From Arenimonas donghaensis DSM 18148 = HO3-R19 (GTDB lineage Bacteria > Pseudomonadota > Gammaproteobacteria > Xanthomonadales > Xanthomonadaceae): a stretch of DNA of 64,000 bases. The translations under genes were made by a program, and so were the position numbers. Each line of letters begins with the position of its first letter. The first letter of the stretch is position 1. This document shows, one piece after another, positions 9,259 to 17,708 of this stretch. Location: positions 1 through 64,000 of the forward strand of contig NZ_AVCJ01000001.1 of assembly GCF_000743535.1 (NCBI RefSeq), written 5' to 3'. The notes under the pieces were generated by a model. That model saw nothing but the letters and a program-made list of their open reading frames with translations. It did no database searches and was not told the origin of the DNA.

Positions 9259-11278
9259 GCGGCGACCGGTTCGACTCGGCAAGTTCCTCTGCGGCGCCTG
9301 GCTGCTGCTGGCGCTGGTGCCCGCGGCTGCCAACGAACTGCAGCTGCGGATCGGCGCCGTGCACAACGACGCGGCCAGGTTGGAGCAGGTACGGGTCAGC
9401 CTGGACTGGCCGGCGGGAGCGGCCTCCGGCGAGCTGACCTTGCAAGCCGCACGGCTGCAGGTGCCGGCCATGGGCCAGGACCTTCGGTCGCTGCGCTGGC
9501 GTTGCCCGCTGTCGCTTGCGGACGATGGCCAATGGCGATGCGAAGGCCCGGTGGACAGCGCCGGTGGTGCCGGCGCCCTGGCGGTGTCGCTGTCCCCGGC
9601 GCAGATCGACGCCATGTTGTCGGCCCGCGGCAGCCAGCTCGATTACGCCTGGCGCGCCGGCGCACCGGATCGCCACCAAGTCGACCTCAAGGCCGTGCCC
9701 GTGGCGTGGCTGAAGGCGTTCCTGGCGACGATATGGGAAGACGGCCAGTGGTCCGGCGGGCGCCTTGACGGTCGGGTGTCGGTCGGCACGGGCGGGGCCG
9801 TGTCGGTGCAGACCGACCTCAGGCTGCGCGAGGTAGGGCTGGAAACCCCCGATGGCTGGCTGGCCGCGGCCGGCATGCAGGGGCGCCTGGAGCTGGACTA
9901 CGACGGGGCCGGCCCCCGTCCGCGTACTGCCGTGCGCTACACCGCCCGCGGCGGCGAGTTCCTGGTCGGCAGCCTCTATGTCCCGCTACCGCAATCAGCC
10001 GTGCAGGTCGACGTCGAGCTGCTGCCGGGGCAGGGCGGCGGCTGGGAGGTCCCGCGCTTCGGCTGGCGCGACGGCGACGTGCTCAAGGCCACCGGTTCGG
10101 CGCGGCTGGACGCCGGCAATACGCTTTCCGACCTCGAGCTGAGCCTTTCCCTGGACGAACTCGCGACGGCGCGTGACCGGTATCTGAGCGGATTCCTGGC
10201 GCCGGCGGGTTTCGCCGACCTGGTGCTGGCCGGCGGCGTGCAGGCCCGCTTGCGCATGGCCGACGGCCAATGGCAGTCGATGGCGCTGGGTTTGCAGCGG
10301 CTCAACGCCATCGATCCGCGCCAGCGTTTCACCCTGGCCGGGTTGCACGGCAACCTGCACTGGCAGGCCGGCGGCGACGCCGAACCCGGGCAGTTGGCCT
10401 GGGACAGCGCGGCGCTGTTCGGCATTGGCCTGGGCCATGCCCGGCTTGGCTTCACCAGCGATGGTGGCCAGTTGAAGCTGCGTGAGCCGGTGTCGATCGC
10501 GGTGCTGCAGGGCCAGCTGCGCCTGGACCACCTGCGCTGGCAGCCGCCGGCCGGCGACCAGGGCATCCGCTTCGCCTTGGGCGCCACGCTGCAGGACCTG
10601 GACCTGGGCAGCCTGTCCCAGCGCCTGGGCTGGCCGCCGTTCGAGGGAAGCATCAGCGGCCGCATTCCCTCCGCACGCTACCAGGCCAACGTGCTGACCC
10701 TCGACGGTGGGCTCACGATGCAGCTCTTCGACGGCACGGTGGCGCTGTCGAGCCTGGAAATGGAGCGCCCCTTCGGCGTCGCGCCGACGCTGTCGGCCGA
10801 CGTGGTGATCGAAGACATCGATCTCGAGCCGATGACCGCGGCCTTTGGTTTTGGTTCGATCACCGGCCGGCTCGACGGCCACATCCAGGGCCTGCGCATG
10901 GTGGACTGGTCGCCGGTGGCCTTCGACGCCCGGCTGCAGTCCGACCCGGACTGGAAAGGGCGCCGCCGGATCAGCCAGCGCGCGGTCGAGGACATCTCGA
11001 AGGTCGGCGGCGGCGGCGGACTGATGGGCGGCCTGCAGGCCCAGGCATTGCGGTTGTTCGACGACTTCCGTTATTCCCGCATCGGCCTGGCCTGCCGGCT
11101 GCGCGACAACGTCTGCCTGATGGACGGTGTGGATTCAGCCGGCGATGGCTATACCATCGTGCAGGGCGCGGGATTGCCGCGCATCCAGGTGGTGGGATTT
11201 CGCCGCCGCGTCGACTGGCCCACGCTGGTGGACCGCCTCAAGGCGGCCACCGAGGGGCAAACCCCGGTCATCCAATGA
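9257..11278 (+). CDS. YdbH/AsmA-like envelope protein (putative intermembrane lipid transport)
   Basis: A 673-residue exported protein with a signal peptide (MRRPVRLGKFLCGAWLLLAL, cleavage near AAA-NEL). The rest is a long beta-rich repetitive region ending in an AsmA-type C-terminal section (GSITGRLDGHIQGLRMVDWS, RRISQRAVEDISKVGGGGG). In the E. coli YdbH family such proteins bridge the periplasm and carry phospholipids to the outer membrane. The next gene is a DUF1318 (YdbL-type) lipoprotein, which is the partner expected beside ydbH and supports the call. The start may instead be ATG 9245, four codons earlier. The stop overlaps an ATG at 11275 that is probably unused. Function is inferred from family and context. 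Confidence 0.75.
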   Translation: MRRPVRLGKFLCGAWLLLALVPAAANELQLRIGAVHNDAARLEQVRVSLDWPAGAASGELTLQAARLQVPAMGQDLRSLRWRCPLSLADDGQWRCEGPVDSAGGAGALAVSLSPAQIDAMLSARGSQLDYAWRAGAPDRHQVDLKAVPVAWLKAFLATIWEDGQWSGGRLDGRVSVGTGGAVSVQTDLRLREVGLETPDGWLAAAGMQGRLELDYDGAGPRPRTAVRYTARGGEFLVGSLYVPLPQSAVQVDVELLPGQGGGWEVPRFGWRDGDVLKATGSARLDAGNTLSDLELSLSLDELATARDRYLSGFLAPAGFADLVLAGGVQARLRMADGQWQSMALGLQRLNAIDPRQRFTLAGLHGNLHWQAGGDAEPGQLAWDSAALFGIGLGHARLGFTSDGGQLKLREPVSIAVLQGQLRLDHLRWQPPAGDQGIRFALGATLQDLDLGSLSQRLGWPPFEGSISGRIPSARYQANVLTLDGGLTMQLFDGTVALSSLEMERPFGVAPTLSADVVIEDIDLEPMTAAFGFGSITGRLDGHIQGLRMVDWSPVAFDARLQSDPDWKGRRRISQRAVEDISKVGGGGGLMGGLQAQALRLFDDFRYSRIGLACRLRDNVCLMDGVDSAGDGYTIVQGAGLPRIQVVGFRRRVDWPTLVDRLKAATEGQTPVIQ

Positions 11279-11289
11279 AGGAGAAGACA

Positions 11290-11901
11290 ATGGGCAAGAA
11301 CTTCAAGCGGCTGCTGGCGGCCCCCCTGGTGGCGCTGGCGGTCTTCGCGCTGGGCGCCTGCGTCACGATCAACGTGTATTTCCCGGCGGCGGAGGCCCAG
11401 CAGGCGGCCGAGGAGTTCGTCGAGAAGGTGCTGGGCGAAGACGCTGCCGGCGCAGCGGCGGAAGGCGAGCCGCAGGCCTTCGCGCCGGCGCCGCGTCCGC
11501 GCTGGAGCCCGATGTCCCTGCTGATCTCCCAGGCCCATGCCCAGCAGGCGGACATCACCATCCGCACGCCGGCGATCCAGGCCATCCAGGACCGGATGGC
11601 TGCGCGCTTCCAGTCGGGCCTGCAGGAGCATTTCAACGCCGGCGCGCTGGGGTTCGGCAATGATGGCCTGGTGGTGCTGCGCGACCCGGGCAAGGTTGCG
11701 CTCAAGGACCGCGTGGCGGTGAACCAGATGGTGGCGGAGGAAAACCGTGACCGCAACGCGGTCTACCGCGAGATCGCCGTCGCCAACAACCACCCGGAGT
11801 GGGAAGGCCAGATCCGCGAGACCTTCTCGCGCCAGTGGGTGGCCAGCGCCCGCGCCGGCTGGTGGTACCAGGCCGCCGACGGCAGCTGGAAGCAGAAGTA
11901 G
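11290..11901 (+). CDS. DUF1318 (YdbL-type) lipoprotein
   Basis: A 203-residue lipoprotein. The signal ends at the lipobox LGAC, followed by VTINVYFPAAEAQQAAEEF, reminiscent of the short YnbE lipoprotein. After a linker of low conservation the DUF1318 domain (about residues 85-203) begins at IRTPAIQAIQDRMAARF and ends in WYQAADGSWKQK, a typical YdbL end. I chose ATG 11290 because AAGGAG at 11278-11283 stands six bases before it; ATG 11275 overlaps the previous stop but has no ribosome binding site. Paired with the YdbH-like gene, so it probably works in the same envelope lipid system. Confidence 0.8.
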   Translation: MGKNFKRLLAAPLVALAVFALGACVTINVYFPAAEAQQAAEEFVEKVLGEDAAGAAAEGEPQAFAPAPRPRWSPMSLLISQAHAQQADITIRTPAIQAIQDRMAARFQSGLQEHFNAGALGFGNDGLVVLRDPGKVALKDRVAVNQMVAEENRDRNAVYREIAVANNHPEWEGQIRETFSRQWVASARAGWWYQAADGSWKQK

Positions 11902-11928
11902 CCGCGCGCACCCGGGGTGCAAGCGTCT

Positions 11929-11966
11929 GGGGCGCGGATTTGCGACAATCCGCGCCCCATTTGTTT
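11929..11966 (+). terminator. Rho-independent terminator after the DUF1318 gene
   Basis: GGGGCGCGGATT (11929-11940) and AATCCGCGCCCC (11947-11958) form a perfect 12-bp stem with a six-base loop, followed by ATTTGTTT. The loop region also contains GACAAT (11944-11949), a fair -10 hexamer for rlmD, so the site may double as the rlmD promoter. Confidence 0.7.
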
Positions 11967-11978
11967 CTGGCATCACCC

Positions 11979-13298
11979 GTGGCCCGGAAAGGTTTCAAGC
12001 AGCGCCCTCCCTTCGAGATCCAGATCACCGACCTGAGCCATGACGGCCGCGGCGTCGGCCGCCGGGAGGGCAAGACCGTGTTCGTGTCCGGTGCGCTGCC
12101 GGGTGAAACCGTGCAGGTCGAACAGACCGGGCGAAACCGCCACTTCGACGAAGGCCGCTGCCTCGAGGTACTTGTCGCCTCGCCCGACCGGATCGAGCCA
12201 CGCTGCCCGCATTTCGGCACCTGCGCCGGCTGCGTGCTGCAGCACCTGGCCGAACCGCGCCAGATCGCCGCCAAACACGGCGTGCTGATGGACAACCTGC
12301 AGCGCATCGGCCACGTCGAGCCGCGCACGGTGCTCGAACCGCTGGTCGACAAGGCCTGGGGCTACCGCCGGAAGGGCCGCTTCTCGGTGCGATACGTCGA
12401 GAAGAAGGGCAAGGCCGTGGTCGGTTTCCGGGAAACCAACCCGCGATTCGTGGCCGACCTGTCGGTTTGCCACACCGTCATCCCGGAAATCGGCGACCGC
12501 CTGCCCGAGCTGGCCGCGCTGGTGGACAGCCTGGACGGCAAGCGCACGCTGCCGCAGATCGAATTCATCGCCGGCGAGCAGGGCGTGGCGCTGGTGTTCC
12601 GGCACCTGGAGCCGCTGTCCGGGGAAGACCGAGAGCGCCTGGTCGCCTTCGCCCGCGCCACGGGCTTCGCGGTGTTCCTGCAGCCTGGCGGCATCGAATC
12701 GGTGCACGCGCTCTGGCCGGAGCAGGTGGACCTGTCGTTCGCCCTGCCGGACTTCGACCTGCACCTGGCGTTCCGGCCGCTGGACTTCATCCAGGTCAAT
12801 GCCGGCCTCAACGACAAGATGATCCGCAAGGCCATCGAACTGCTCGATCCGCAGCCCCAGGATCGCGTGCTCGACCTGTTCTGCGGCCTCGGCAATTTCA
12901 CCCTGCCGTTGGCGCGCCGTGCCGGCACCGTCGTCGGCGTCGAAGGCGACGCCGGCCTGGTGGCGCGGGCCCGCGACAATGCCGCGCGCAACCAGGTCGG
13001 CAACGTCGAGTTCCATGCCGCCGACCTGGCCAAGGACCTGGCCGGGGAGCCCTGGATGAAGGCGGGCTTCGACAAGCTGCTGCTGGACCCGCCGCGTGCC
13101 GGCGCCGCCGAGGTGCTGGCGCAGCTGCCGCTCAAGGGCATCCGCCGCATCGTCTACGTCTCCTGCCACCCGGGTTCGCTGGCGCGCGACGCCGGCTTCC
13201 TGGTGCGCGAGCGCGGCTACACGCTGGTGGCCGCGGGTGCGATGGACATGTTCCCGCAGACCGCGCACGTCGAATCGATCGCGCTGTTCGAGAAATAG
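11979..13298 (+). CDS. rlmD: 23S rRNA (uracil-1939-C5)-methyltransferase RlmD
   Basis: A 439-residue RNA methyltransferase that makes m5U1939 in 23S rRNA from S-adenosylmethionine. An N-terminal TRAM-like domain (ITDLSHDGRGVGR) precedes the iron-sulfur cluster cysteines C76, C82 and C85 in CPHFGTCAGC and the distant C164. The methyltransferase core has DLFCGLGNFTLP, DPPRAG and the nucleophile C396 in YVSCHPGSLARD. These spacings follow E. coli RlmD closely. The start is GTG 11979 (MARKGFKQRPPFEIQITDLS), which matches xanthomonad homologues; the longer frame runs back into the previous gene. Confidence 0.94.
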   Translation: MARKGFKQRPPFEIQITDLSHDGRGVGRREGKTVFVSGALPGETVQVEQTGRNRHFDEGRCLEVLVASPDRIEPRCPHFGTCAGCVLQHLAEPRQIAAKHGVLMDNLQRIGHVEPRTVLEPLVDKAWGYRRKGRFSVRYVEKKGKAVVGFRETNPRFVADLSVCHTVIPEIGDRLPELAALVDSLDGKRTLPQIEFIAGEQGVALVFRHLEPLSGEDRERLVAFARATGFAVFLQPGGIESVHALWPEQVDLSFALPDFDLHLAFRPLDFIQVNAGLNDKMIRKAIELLDPQPQDRVLDLFCGLGNFTLPLARRAGTVVGVEGDAGLVARARDNAARNQVGNVEFHAADLAKDLAGEPWMKAGFDKLLLDPPRAGAAEVLAQLPLKGIRRIVYVSCHPGSLARDAGFLVRERGYTLVAAGAMDMFPQTAHVESIALFEK

Positions 13299-13301
13299 GC
13301 C

Positions 13302-13805
13302 ATGGGCATCGAGATCGAACGCAAGTTCCTGCTGGCCGGCGACGGCTGGCGCGCGTCCGTGATCCGGTCCGTGCGCATGGCCCAGGGTTACATCAACGAC
13401 ATGGCGGCCCTGCGCGACGGGCGGCAGAACGCCTCGGTGCGCGTGCGCATCGCCGGCGACGCGGCTTTCCTCAACCTCAAGTCGCGCGAAGCCGGGCACA
13501 CCCGGCAGGAATTCGACTACCCCATCCCCGTCGCCGACGCCGAAGCGCTGCTGGCGCTGTGCGTGGGCGGCCGGATCGACAAGCTGCGGCACTACGTGGG
13601 CCACGGCGGCCATACCTGGGAAGTGGACGAGTTCGCCGGCGACAACGCCGGCCTGCTGGTCGCCGAGCTCGAGCTGGCTTGCGCCGACGAGGCCTTCGAC
13701 CGACCGGCCTGGCTGGGCCGCGAGGTCACCGACGAAACACGGTGGTACAACCTGGCGCTGGCCGAGCGCCCGTACTCGCGCTGGAACGCGCAGGAGAAGA
13801 ACTGA
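13302..13805 (+). CDS. CYTH domain protein (inorganic triphosphatase / adenylate cyclase class IV fold)
   Basis: A 167-residue single-domain CYTH (triphosphate tunnel) protein. The N-terminal EIERKF motif (residues 4-9), the basic residues in ASVRVRIAGDAAFLNLKSR, and the acidic WEVDEF and LVAELEL motifs are the metal and triphosphate ligands of the tunnel. Bacterial proteins of this short type are usually tripolyphosphatases; the cyclase alternative is less likely. It starts three bases after rlmD and its stop touches the nagZ start, so it is in an operon with both. Confidence 0.88.
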   Translation: MGIEIERKFLLAGDGWRASVIRSVRMAQGYINDMAALRDGRQNASVRVRIAGDAAFLNLKSREAGHTRQEFDYPIPVADAEALLALCVGGRIDKLRHYVGHGGHTWEVDEFAGDNAGLLVAELELACADEAFDRPAWLGREVTDETRWYNLALAERPYSRWNAQEKN

Positions 13806-14815
13806 TGCTGGTGATTGGACTGGGCGGCCTGGTGCTGTCGGACGAAGAGCGCGACTGGCTGCAGCATCCGGCGGTGTCGGGCGTCATCCTGTTCAAGCGC
13901 AACTTCGCCTCGCGCAGCCAGGCGGGCGAGCTGTGCCAGGCCATCCGCGAAGCGGCCCCGCGCCCGCAGCTGCTGTGCGTGGACCAGGAAGGCGGTCGCG
14001 TGCAGCGCTTCCGCGAAGGGTATTCCGAGCTGCCGGCGCTGGAGGGTTTCGGCCGCCTGCATGGCCAGGACCGCGACGCGGCCCTGGCGCTGGCCCATGA
14101 ACACGCCTGGCTGATGGCCAGCGAAATCCTGGCCACCGGCCTGGACCTGAGCTTCGCGCCGGTGGTGGACCTGGGGCGCGGCAACCTGGCCATCGGCAAC
14201 CGCGCCTTCCACGCCGACCCGGTCATCGTGTCCGACTTCTGCCGCGCCTACGTGGCCGGCCTGCACGAGGCTGGCATGGCCGCGACCATCAAACACTTCC
14301 CGGGCCATGGTTCCGTGCTCGAAGACACCCACTTCGACGACGCGGTCGACCCGCGTCCGCTGGCGGACCTGCAGGCGCTGGACCTGCTTCCCTTTGCCGC
14401 CGGCATCGACGCCGGCGCCGAAGCGGTGATGATGGCGCACGTGAAGTACCCGGGCGTCGCTCCCGAACCGGCGGGCTATTCGCCGCGCTGGATCGGCGAG
14501 ATCCTTCGCCGGGACATGGGCTTTGGCGGCATCGTCTTCAGCGACGACATCGGCATGGCCGCCGCCGAATCCGCCGGTGGCGTGAAGTCCCGCATCGACG
14601 CCCACCTCGACGCCGGCTGCGATGCGGTGCTGGTGTGCGCGCCGGCGCTGGTCGCCGATTCCCTGCAGGCGGTGAGCTCGCGCAAGTCGGCGCCCACGGA
14701 CCTCCTGGCGCCGCTGTTCGCGCGCAAATCGCCGGCCTGGGACGCACTGCTGGCGGACGCACGTTACGATGGGGCCCGCGACGCGCTTGCGCGCATCGAG
14801 CAAGGAGCCAGCTGA
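13805..14815 (+). CDS. nagZ: Beta-N-acetylhexosaminidase NagZ
   Basis: A 336-residue cytoplasmic family-3 glycosidase of peptidoglycan recycling. It cleaves GlcNAc from 1,6-anhydro-MurNAc-peptides, whose products control AmpC-type beta-lactamase induction in many species. The signature KHFPGHGSVLEDTH holds the catalytic His-Asp loop, and FSDDIGM contains the nucleophile aspartate. Length is normal. The ATG at 13805 shares one base with the preceding stop. A second recycling gene, mupP, lies at 51103. Confidence 0.95.
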   Translation: MLVIGLGGLVLSDEERDWLQHPAVSGVILFKRNFASRSQAGELCQAIREAAPRPQLLCVDQEGGRVQRFREGYSELPALEGFGRLHGQDRDAALALAHEHAWLMASEILATGLDLSFAPVVDLGRGNLAIGNRAFHADPVIVSDFCRAYVAGLHEAGMAATIKHFPGHGSVLEDTHFDDAVDPRPLADLQALDLLPFAAGIDAGAEAVMMAHVKYPGVAPEPAGYSPRWIGEILRRDMGFGGIVFSDDIGMAAAESAGGVKSRIDAHLDAGCDAVLVCAPALVADSLQAVSSRKSAPTDLLAPLFARKSPAWDALLADARYDGARDALARIEQGAS

Positions 14816-14816
14816 C

Positions 14817-15374
14817 ATGTCCCACGACCTCAAGGACGCGCTCGCACGGTCCGACCAACTGTTCGATCGCGACGCCCTGGAAGCCGGCATCGGCCGCATC
14901 GCCGCCGAAATCGACCAGGCCTATGCTGACGATGGCGACCACGGCGACCGCCCGCTGCTGCTGACCGTCATGCACGGCGGCCTGCCGTTCGCCGCGCAGC
15001 TGGCGATGGCGATGAAAACCGACCTGCAGTTCGATTACCTGCACGCCACCCGCTACCGCGGCGCCACCGAAGGCAGCGGACTGGAGTGGCGACACCGCCC
15101 GGCCACACCGCTCAAGGGCCGGCGCGTGCTCGTCGCCGACGACATCCTGGACGAAGGCCACACGCTGCGCGCCATCCTCGACTGGTGCCGGGAGCAGGGT
15201 GCCGCCGAAACCCGCGTGGCGGTGCTGGCGCTGAAAGTGCACGACCGCCGCGTGCTCGGCGTCACCGCCGACCACGTCGCGGTCGAAGTCCCTGACCGCT
15301 ACGTCTATGGTTATGGCATGGACTACTACGAGCAGGGCCGCAACCTGCCGGGCATCTACGCGATCAAGGACTGA
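14817..15374 (+). CDS. hpt: Hypoxanthine-guanine phosphoribosyltransferase
   Basis: A 185-residue purine salvage enzyme converting hypoxanthine (and guanine) plus PRPP to IMP (GMP). The PRPP-binding loop is RVLVADDILDEGHTL, with LLTVMHGGLPFAAQL upstream. The ATG at 14817 has AAGGAG at 14802-14807. Hypoxanthine-guanine rather than adenine use is inferred from the family and from the neighbour: the next gene releases hypoxanthine from methylthioinosine, so the two genes form a direct salvage pair. Confidence 0.92.
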   Translation: MSHDLKDALARSDQLFDRDALEAGIGRIAAEIDQAYADDGDHGDRPLLLTVMHGGLPFAAQLAMAMKTDLQFDYLHATRYRGATEGSGLEWRHRPATPLKGRRVLVADDILDEGHTLRAILDWCREQGAAETRVAVLALKVHDRRVLGVTADHVAVEVPDRYVYGYGMDYYEQGRNLPGIYAIKD

Positions 15375-15377
15375 ACC

Positions 15378-16121
15378 ATGTCGGGAATCGAGCTCGCCGT
15401 CATCGGCGGCACCGGCCTTTATCGCCTCGCGGCGCTGTCGGACGTCCAGGCGGCGGAGGGCGAAACCCCCTACGGCCCGCCGTCCGGTCCGGTGCGCATC
15501 GGCCGGCTGGCCGGCCGCCGGGTCGCGTTCCTGGCCCGCCACGGCGAGGGGCATTCGCTGCCGCCGCACCGGGTCAACTACCGCGCCAACCTGTGGCGCC
15601 TGAAGGAGCTCGGCGTGCGTCGGGTGCTCGCCGTCAACACCGTCGGCGGCATCACCGAGCGTTATGGCCCGCAGGTGCTGGGCTTGCCCGACCAGCTGAT
15701 CGACTACACCCATGGCCGTGACGCCAGCTTCTGGGACGGCGAGGGCGGCGAGGTGCTGCACGTGGATTTCGGCGACCCCTACACACCGTCGCTGCGCGCC
15801 GCGGTGCTCGCCGCCGCCGGACGTGCCGGCGTCGCCGTGGTGGACGGTGGGTGTTACGGCGCCACCCAGGGGCCGCGGCTGGAAACGCGCGCCGAAATCG
15901 CCCGCATGCGCCGGGATGGCTGCGACCTGGTCGGCATGACCGGCATGCCCGAGGCCGGGCTGGCGCGCGAACTGGGCCTGGACTACGCCTGCCTGGCGAT
16001 CGTCGCCAACTGGGCGGCCGGCTGCGGTGATGCCGGGGAGATCACGCTCGAGGAAGTGCTGGCCAACGTCGAGGCCGCCAGTGCCGGCCTGCCGGCGGTG
16101 CTGGAGGCCCTGCTGGGGTGA
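15378..16121 (+). CDS. S-methyl-5'-thioinosine phosphorylase
   Basis: A 247-residue phosphorylase of the PNP/MTAP family. In Pseudomonas aeruginosa the homologue (PA3004, also next to nagZ) cleaves methylthioinosine to hypoxanthine and methylthioribose-1-phosphate. Motifs seen are the N-terminal phosphate loop IGGTGLYRL, ARHGEGHSLPPHRVNYRAN, NTVGGI and GMTGMPEAGLARELGL. An adenosine-specific MTAP would look similar. I prefer the inosine enzyme because the MTA deaminase that makes its substrate (mtaD, 49053) and the hypoxanthine consumer (hpt) are both present. It starts three bases after hpt. Confidence 0.88.
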   Translation: MSGIELAVIGGTGLYRLAALSDVQAAEGETPYGPPSGPVRIGRLAGRRVAFLARHGEGHSLPPHRVNYRANLWRLKELGVRRVLAVNTVGGITERYGPQVLGLPDQLIDYTHGRDASFWDGEGGEVLHVDFGDPYTPSLRAAVLAAAGRAGVAVVDGGCYGATQGPRLETRAEIARMRRDGCDLVGMTGMPEAGLARELGLDYACLAIVANWAAGCGDAGEITLEEVLANVEAASAGLPAVLEALLG

Positions 16122-16151
16122 TTGTCAAGCGTTTTGCTGTTGTTCATACTC
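16122..16151 (+). promoter_or_regulatory. Candidate sigma-70 promoter of the cold-shock gene
   Basis: TTGTCA (16122-16127, 5/6 to the -35 consensus) and CATACT (16146-16151, 4/6 to -10) stand 18 bases apart, directly after the phosphorylase stop. Transcription from here would give a 5' leader of about 60 bases before the cold-shock ATG at 16221, a region often used for temperature-dependent RNA folding in this family. Confidence 0.55.
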
Positions 16152-16220
16152 GGCCCGTGCACGGGACCGGGGCATCGGCACACGGGGCACGCTTGTTCTA
16201 ACAGCATGTGAGGTCACTAC

Positions 16221-16424
16221 ATGAGTTTCGGTACCGTGAAGTGGTTCAACGACGCCAAGGGGTTCGGTTTCATCGCGCCTGAAGACGGCAGCGCGGACGT
16301 GTTCGTGCACTTTTCCGCCATCAGCGCCTCGGGCTTCCGTTCCCTGCAGGAAGGCCAGCGGGTCAGCTTCGAGGTCGTGCAGGGCCCGAAGGGCTCGCAA
16401 GCCGCCAACGTCGTTCCAGCCTGA
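16221..16424 (+). CDS. Cold-shock protein (CspA family)
   Basis: A 67-residue single cold-shock domain that binds single-stranded RNA and DNA as an RNA chaperone. RNP1 is KGFGFI (residues 13-18) and RNP2 is VFVHF (about 29-33); the start is [17 protein letters not shown]. Length is normal. It has its own promoter candidate and terminator, so it is probably monocistronic. The sequence does not show whether it is cold-induced or constitutive. Confidence 0.96.
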   Translation: MSFGTVKWFNDAKGFGFIAPEDGSADVFVHFSAISASGFRSLQEGQRVSFEVVQGPKGSQAANVVPA

Positions 16425-16445
16425 ACCACGCAAACCTGTTCGACC

Positions 16446-16477
16446 CGAAGCCCCGCCCGCGCGGGGCTTCGTTTTTT
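16446..16477 (+). terminator. Rho-independent terminator of the cold-shock gene
   Basis: CGAAGCCCCGC (16446-16456) and GCGGGGCTTCG (16461-16471) form a perfect 11-bp stem with a four-base loop, followed by six T residues. Confidence 0.92.
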
Positions 16478-16488
16478 CAAGGGTTGCC

Positions 16489-17706
16489 ATGACAGCACTG
16501 GACATCGCCATCGTGGGTTACGGCAGCGGCGGCCAGGCCGCCGCGCTGGCCCTGTCGCGCGACGGCCATCGGGTGGAGGTCTTCGAACAGGCCCCGGCCC
16601 TGCGTCCGGTCGGTGCCGGTTTCCTGCTCCAGCCGACCGGGCTGTCGGCCCTGTGGGAACTGGGCTTGCTGGCGCCGGCGCTTTCGCTCGGCCGGCGCGT
16701 CGACCGGCTGTTGGGCGAAAACCACGCCGGCCGCCCGGTGATGGACATGGCCTATGCGGACCTGGATCGCCGCCTCTTTGGACTGGGCCTGCAGCGCAAT
16801 GCCTTGTTCGAACTCCTGCGCGAGGCCTGGCCCGGTGCCGCCGGCGTGCGCACCGCGACGCGCATCGCTGCGCTGGCGCCAGGTGGCCGTGAACTGCTGG
16901 ACGAATCCGGCGGCCGCCACGGTCCCTACGACCTGGTGGTCGCTGCCGATGGTGCGGCCTCGAAGCTGCGGGCGGCGGTGGGCAAGCCGCGCCTGGACAG
17001 GTCCTATCCCTGGGGCGCGCTCTGGTGCCTGCTGCCGGAGGCCGGGTGGCCGTGGCCAAACCAGCTGCGCCAGTGCTACCGGCAGGCGCGCGAAATGGCC
17101 GGTATGCTGCCGGTGGGCGGTCGTCCCGGGGATCCGACCCCGCGACTGAGTTTTTTCTGGAGCCTGCCGGCGGCGGCCTTGCCCGATTGGTCGCGCGAAG
17201 GCCTGGCCGGCTGGAAGGCGCGGGTGGTCGCGCTCTGGCCGGCGCTGGCGCCGATGCTCGAACCGATCCAGGCGCCGGAACAACTGGCCCAGGCCCGCTA
17301 CCGGGACGCCATTCCCGGCGCATGGTCGCATGGCCGCCTGGCGCTGCTGGGGGACGCCGCCCACGCAATGAGCCCGCAGCTGGGGCAGGGCGTGAACATG
17401 GCGCTGCTCGATGCGCTGGCGCTGCGCGATGCCCTGCGCCGCGGGCCTGGGGTCGAAGCCGCCCTGGCTGCGTACGGTGCTTCGCGCCGCCGGCACGTGG
17501 CGATCTATCAGTTCTGGAGCCGCTGGCTGACGCCGGTGTTCCAGTCAGACGCCGATGCGCTGGCCTGGCTGCGGGACCGCGCGTTCCTGCCCCTGGGCCG
17601 GCTGCCCGGCGGCCGCGGGCAGATGCTGCGGGTGCTGGCGGGCACGCAGCACGGCTGGTTCGGCCGGCACGCGCTTCCTGCCGGTTTCCTCGAGGCCCTG
17701 GACTGA
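16489..17706 (+). CDS. FAD-dependent monooxygenase (PHBH/UbiH-like)
   Basis: A 405-residue class A flavoprotein monooxygenase. It has the N-terminal Rossmann motif GYGSGG with E29-type acidic end (HRVEVFEQAP), the middle DLVVAADGAASKLR (DG motif) and the FAD ribityl-binding GDAAHAMSPQLGQGVNMALLD. The family hydroxylates aromatic or related substrates with NAD(P)H and oxygen. The substrate cannot be read from the sequence; the gene stands alone between the csp terminator and a convergent ABC transporter, so context gives no pathway. It is not one of the recognisable Ubi hydroxylases by context. Confidence 0.85.
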   Translation: MTALDIAIVGYGSGGQAAALALSRDGHRVEVFEQAPALRPVGAGFLLQPTGLSALWELGLLAPALSLGRRVDRLLGENHAGRPVMDMAYADLDRRLFGLGLQRNALFELLREAWPGAAGVRTATRIAALAPGGRELLDESGGRHGPYDLVVAADGAASKLRAAVGKPRLDRSYPWGALWCLLPEAGWPWPNQLRQCYRQAREMAGMLPVGGRPGDPTPRLSFFWSLPAAALPDWSREGLAGWKARVVALWPALAPMLEPIQAPEQLAQARYRDAIPGAWSHGRLALLGDAAHAMSPQLGQGVNMALLDALALRDALRRGPGVEAALAAYGASRRRHVAIYQFWSRWLTPVFQSDADALAWLRDRAFLPLGRLPGGRGQMLRVLAGTQHGWFGRHALPAGFLEALD

Positions 17707-17708
17707 CT

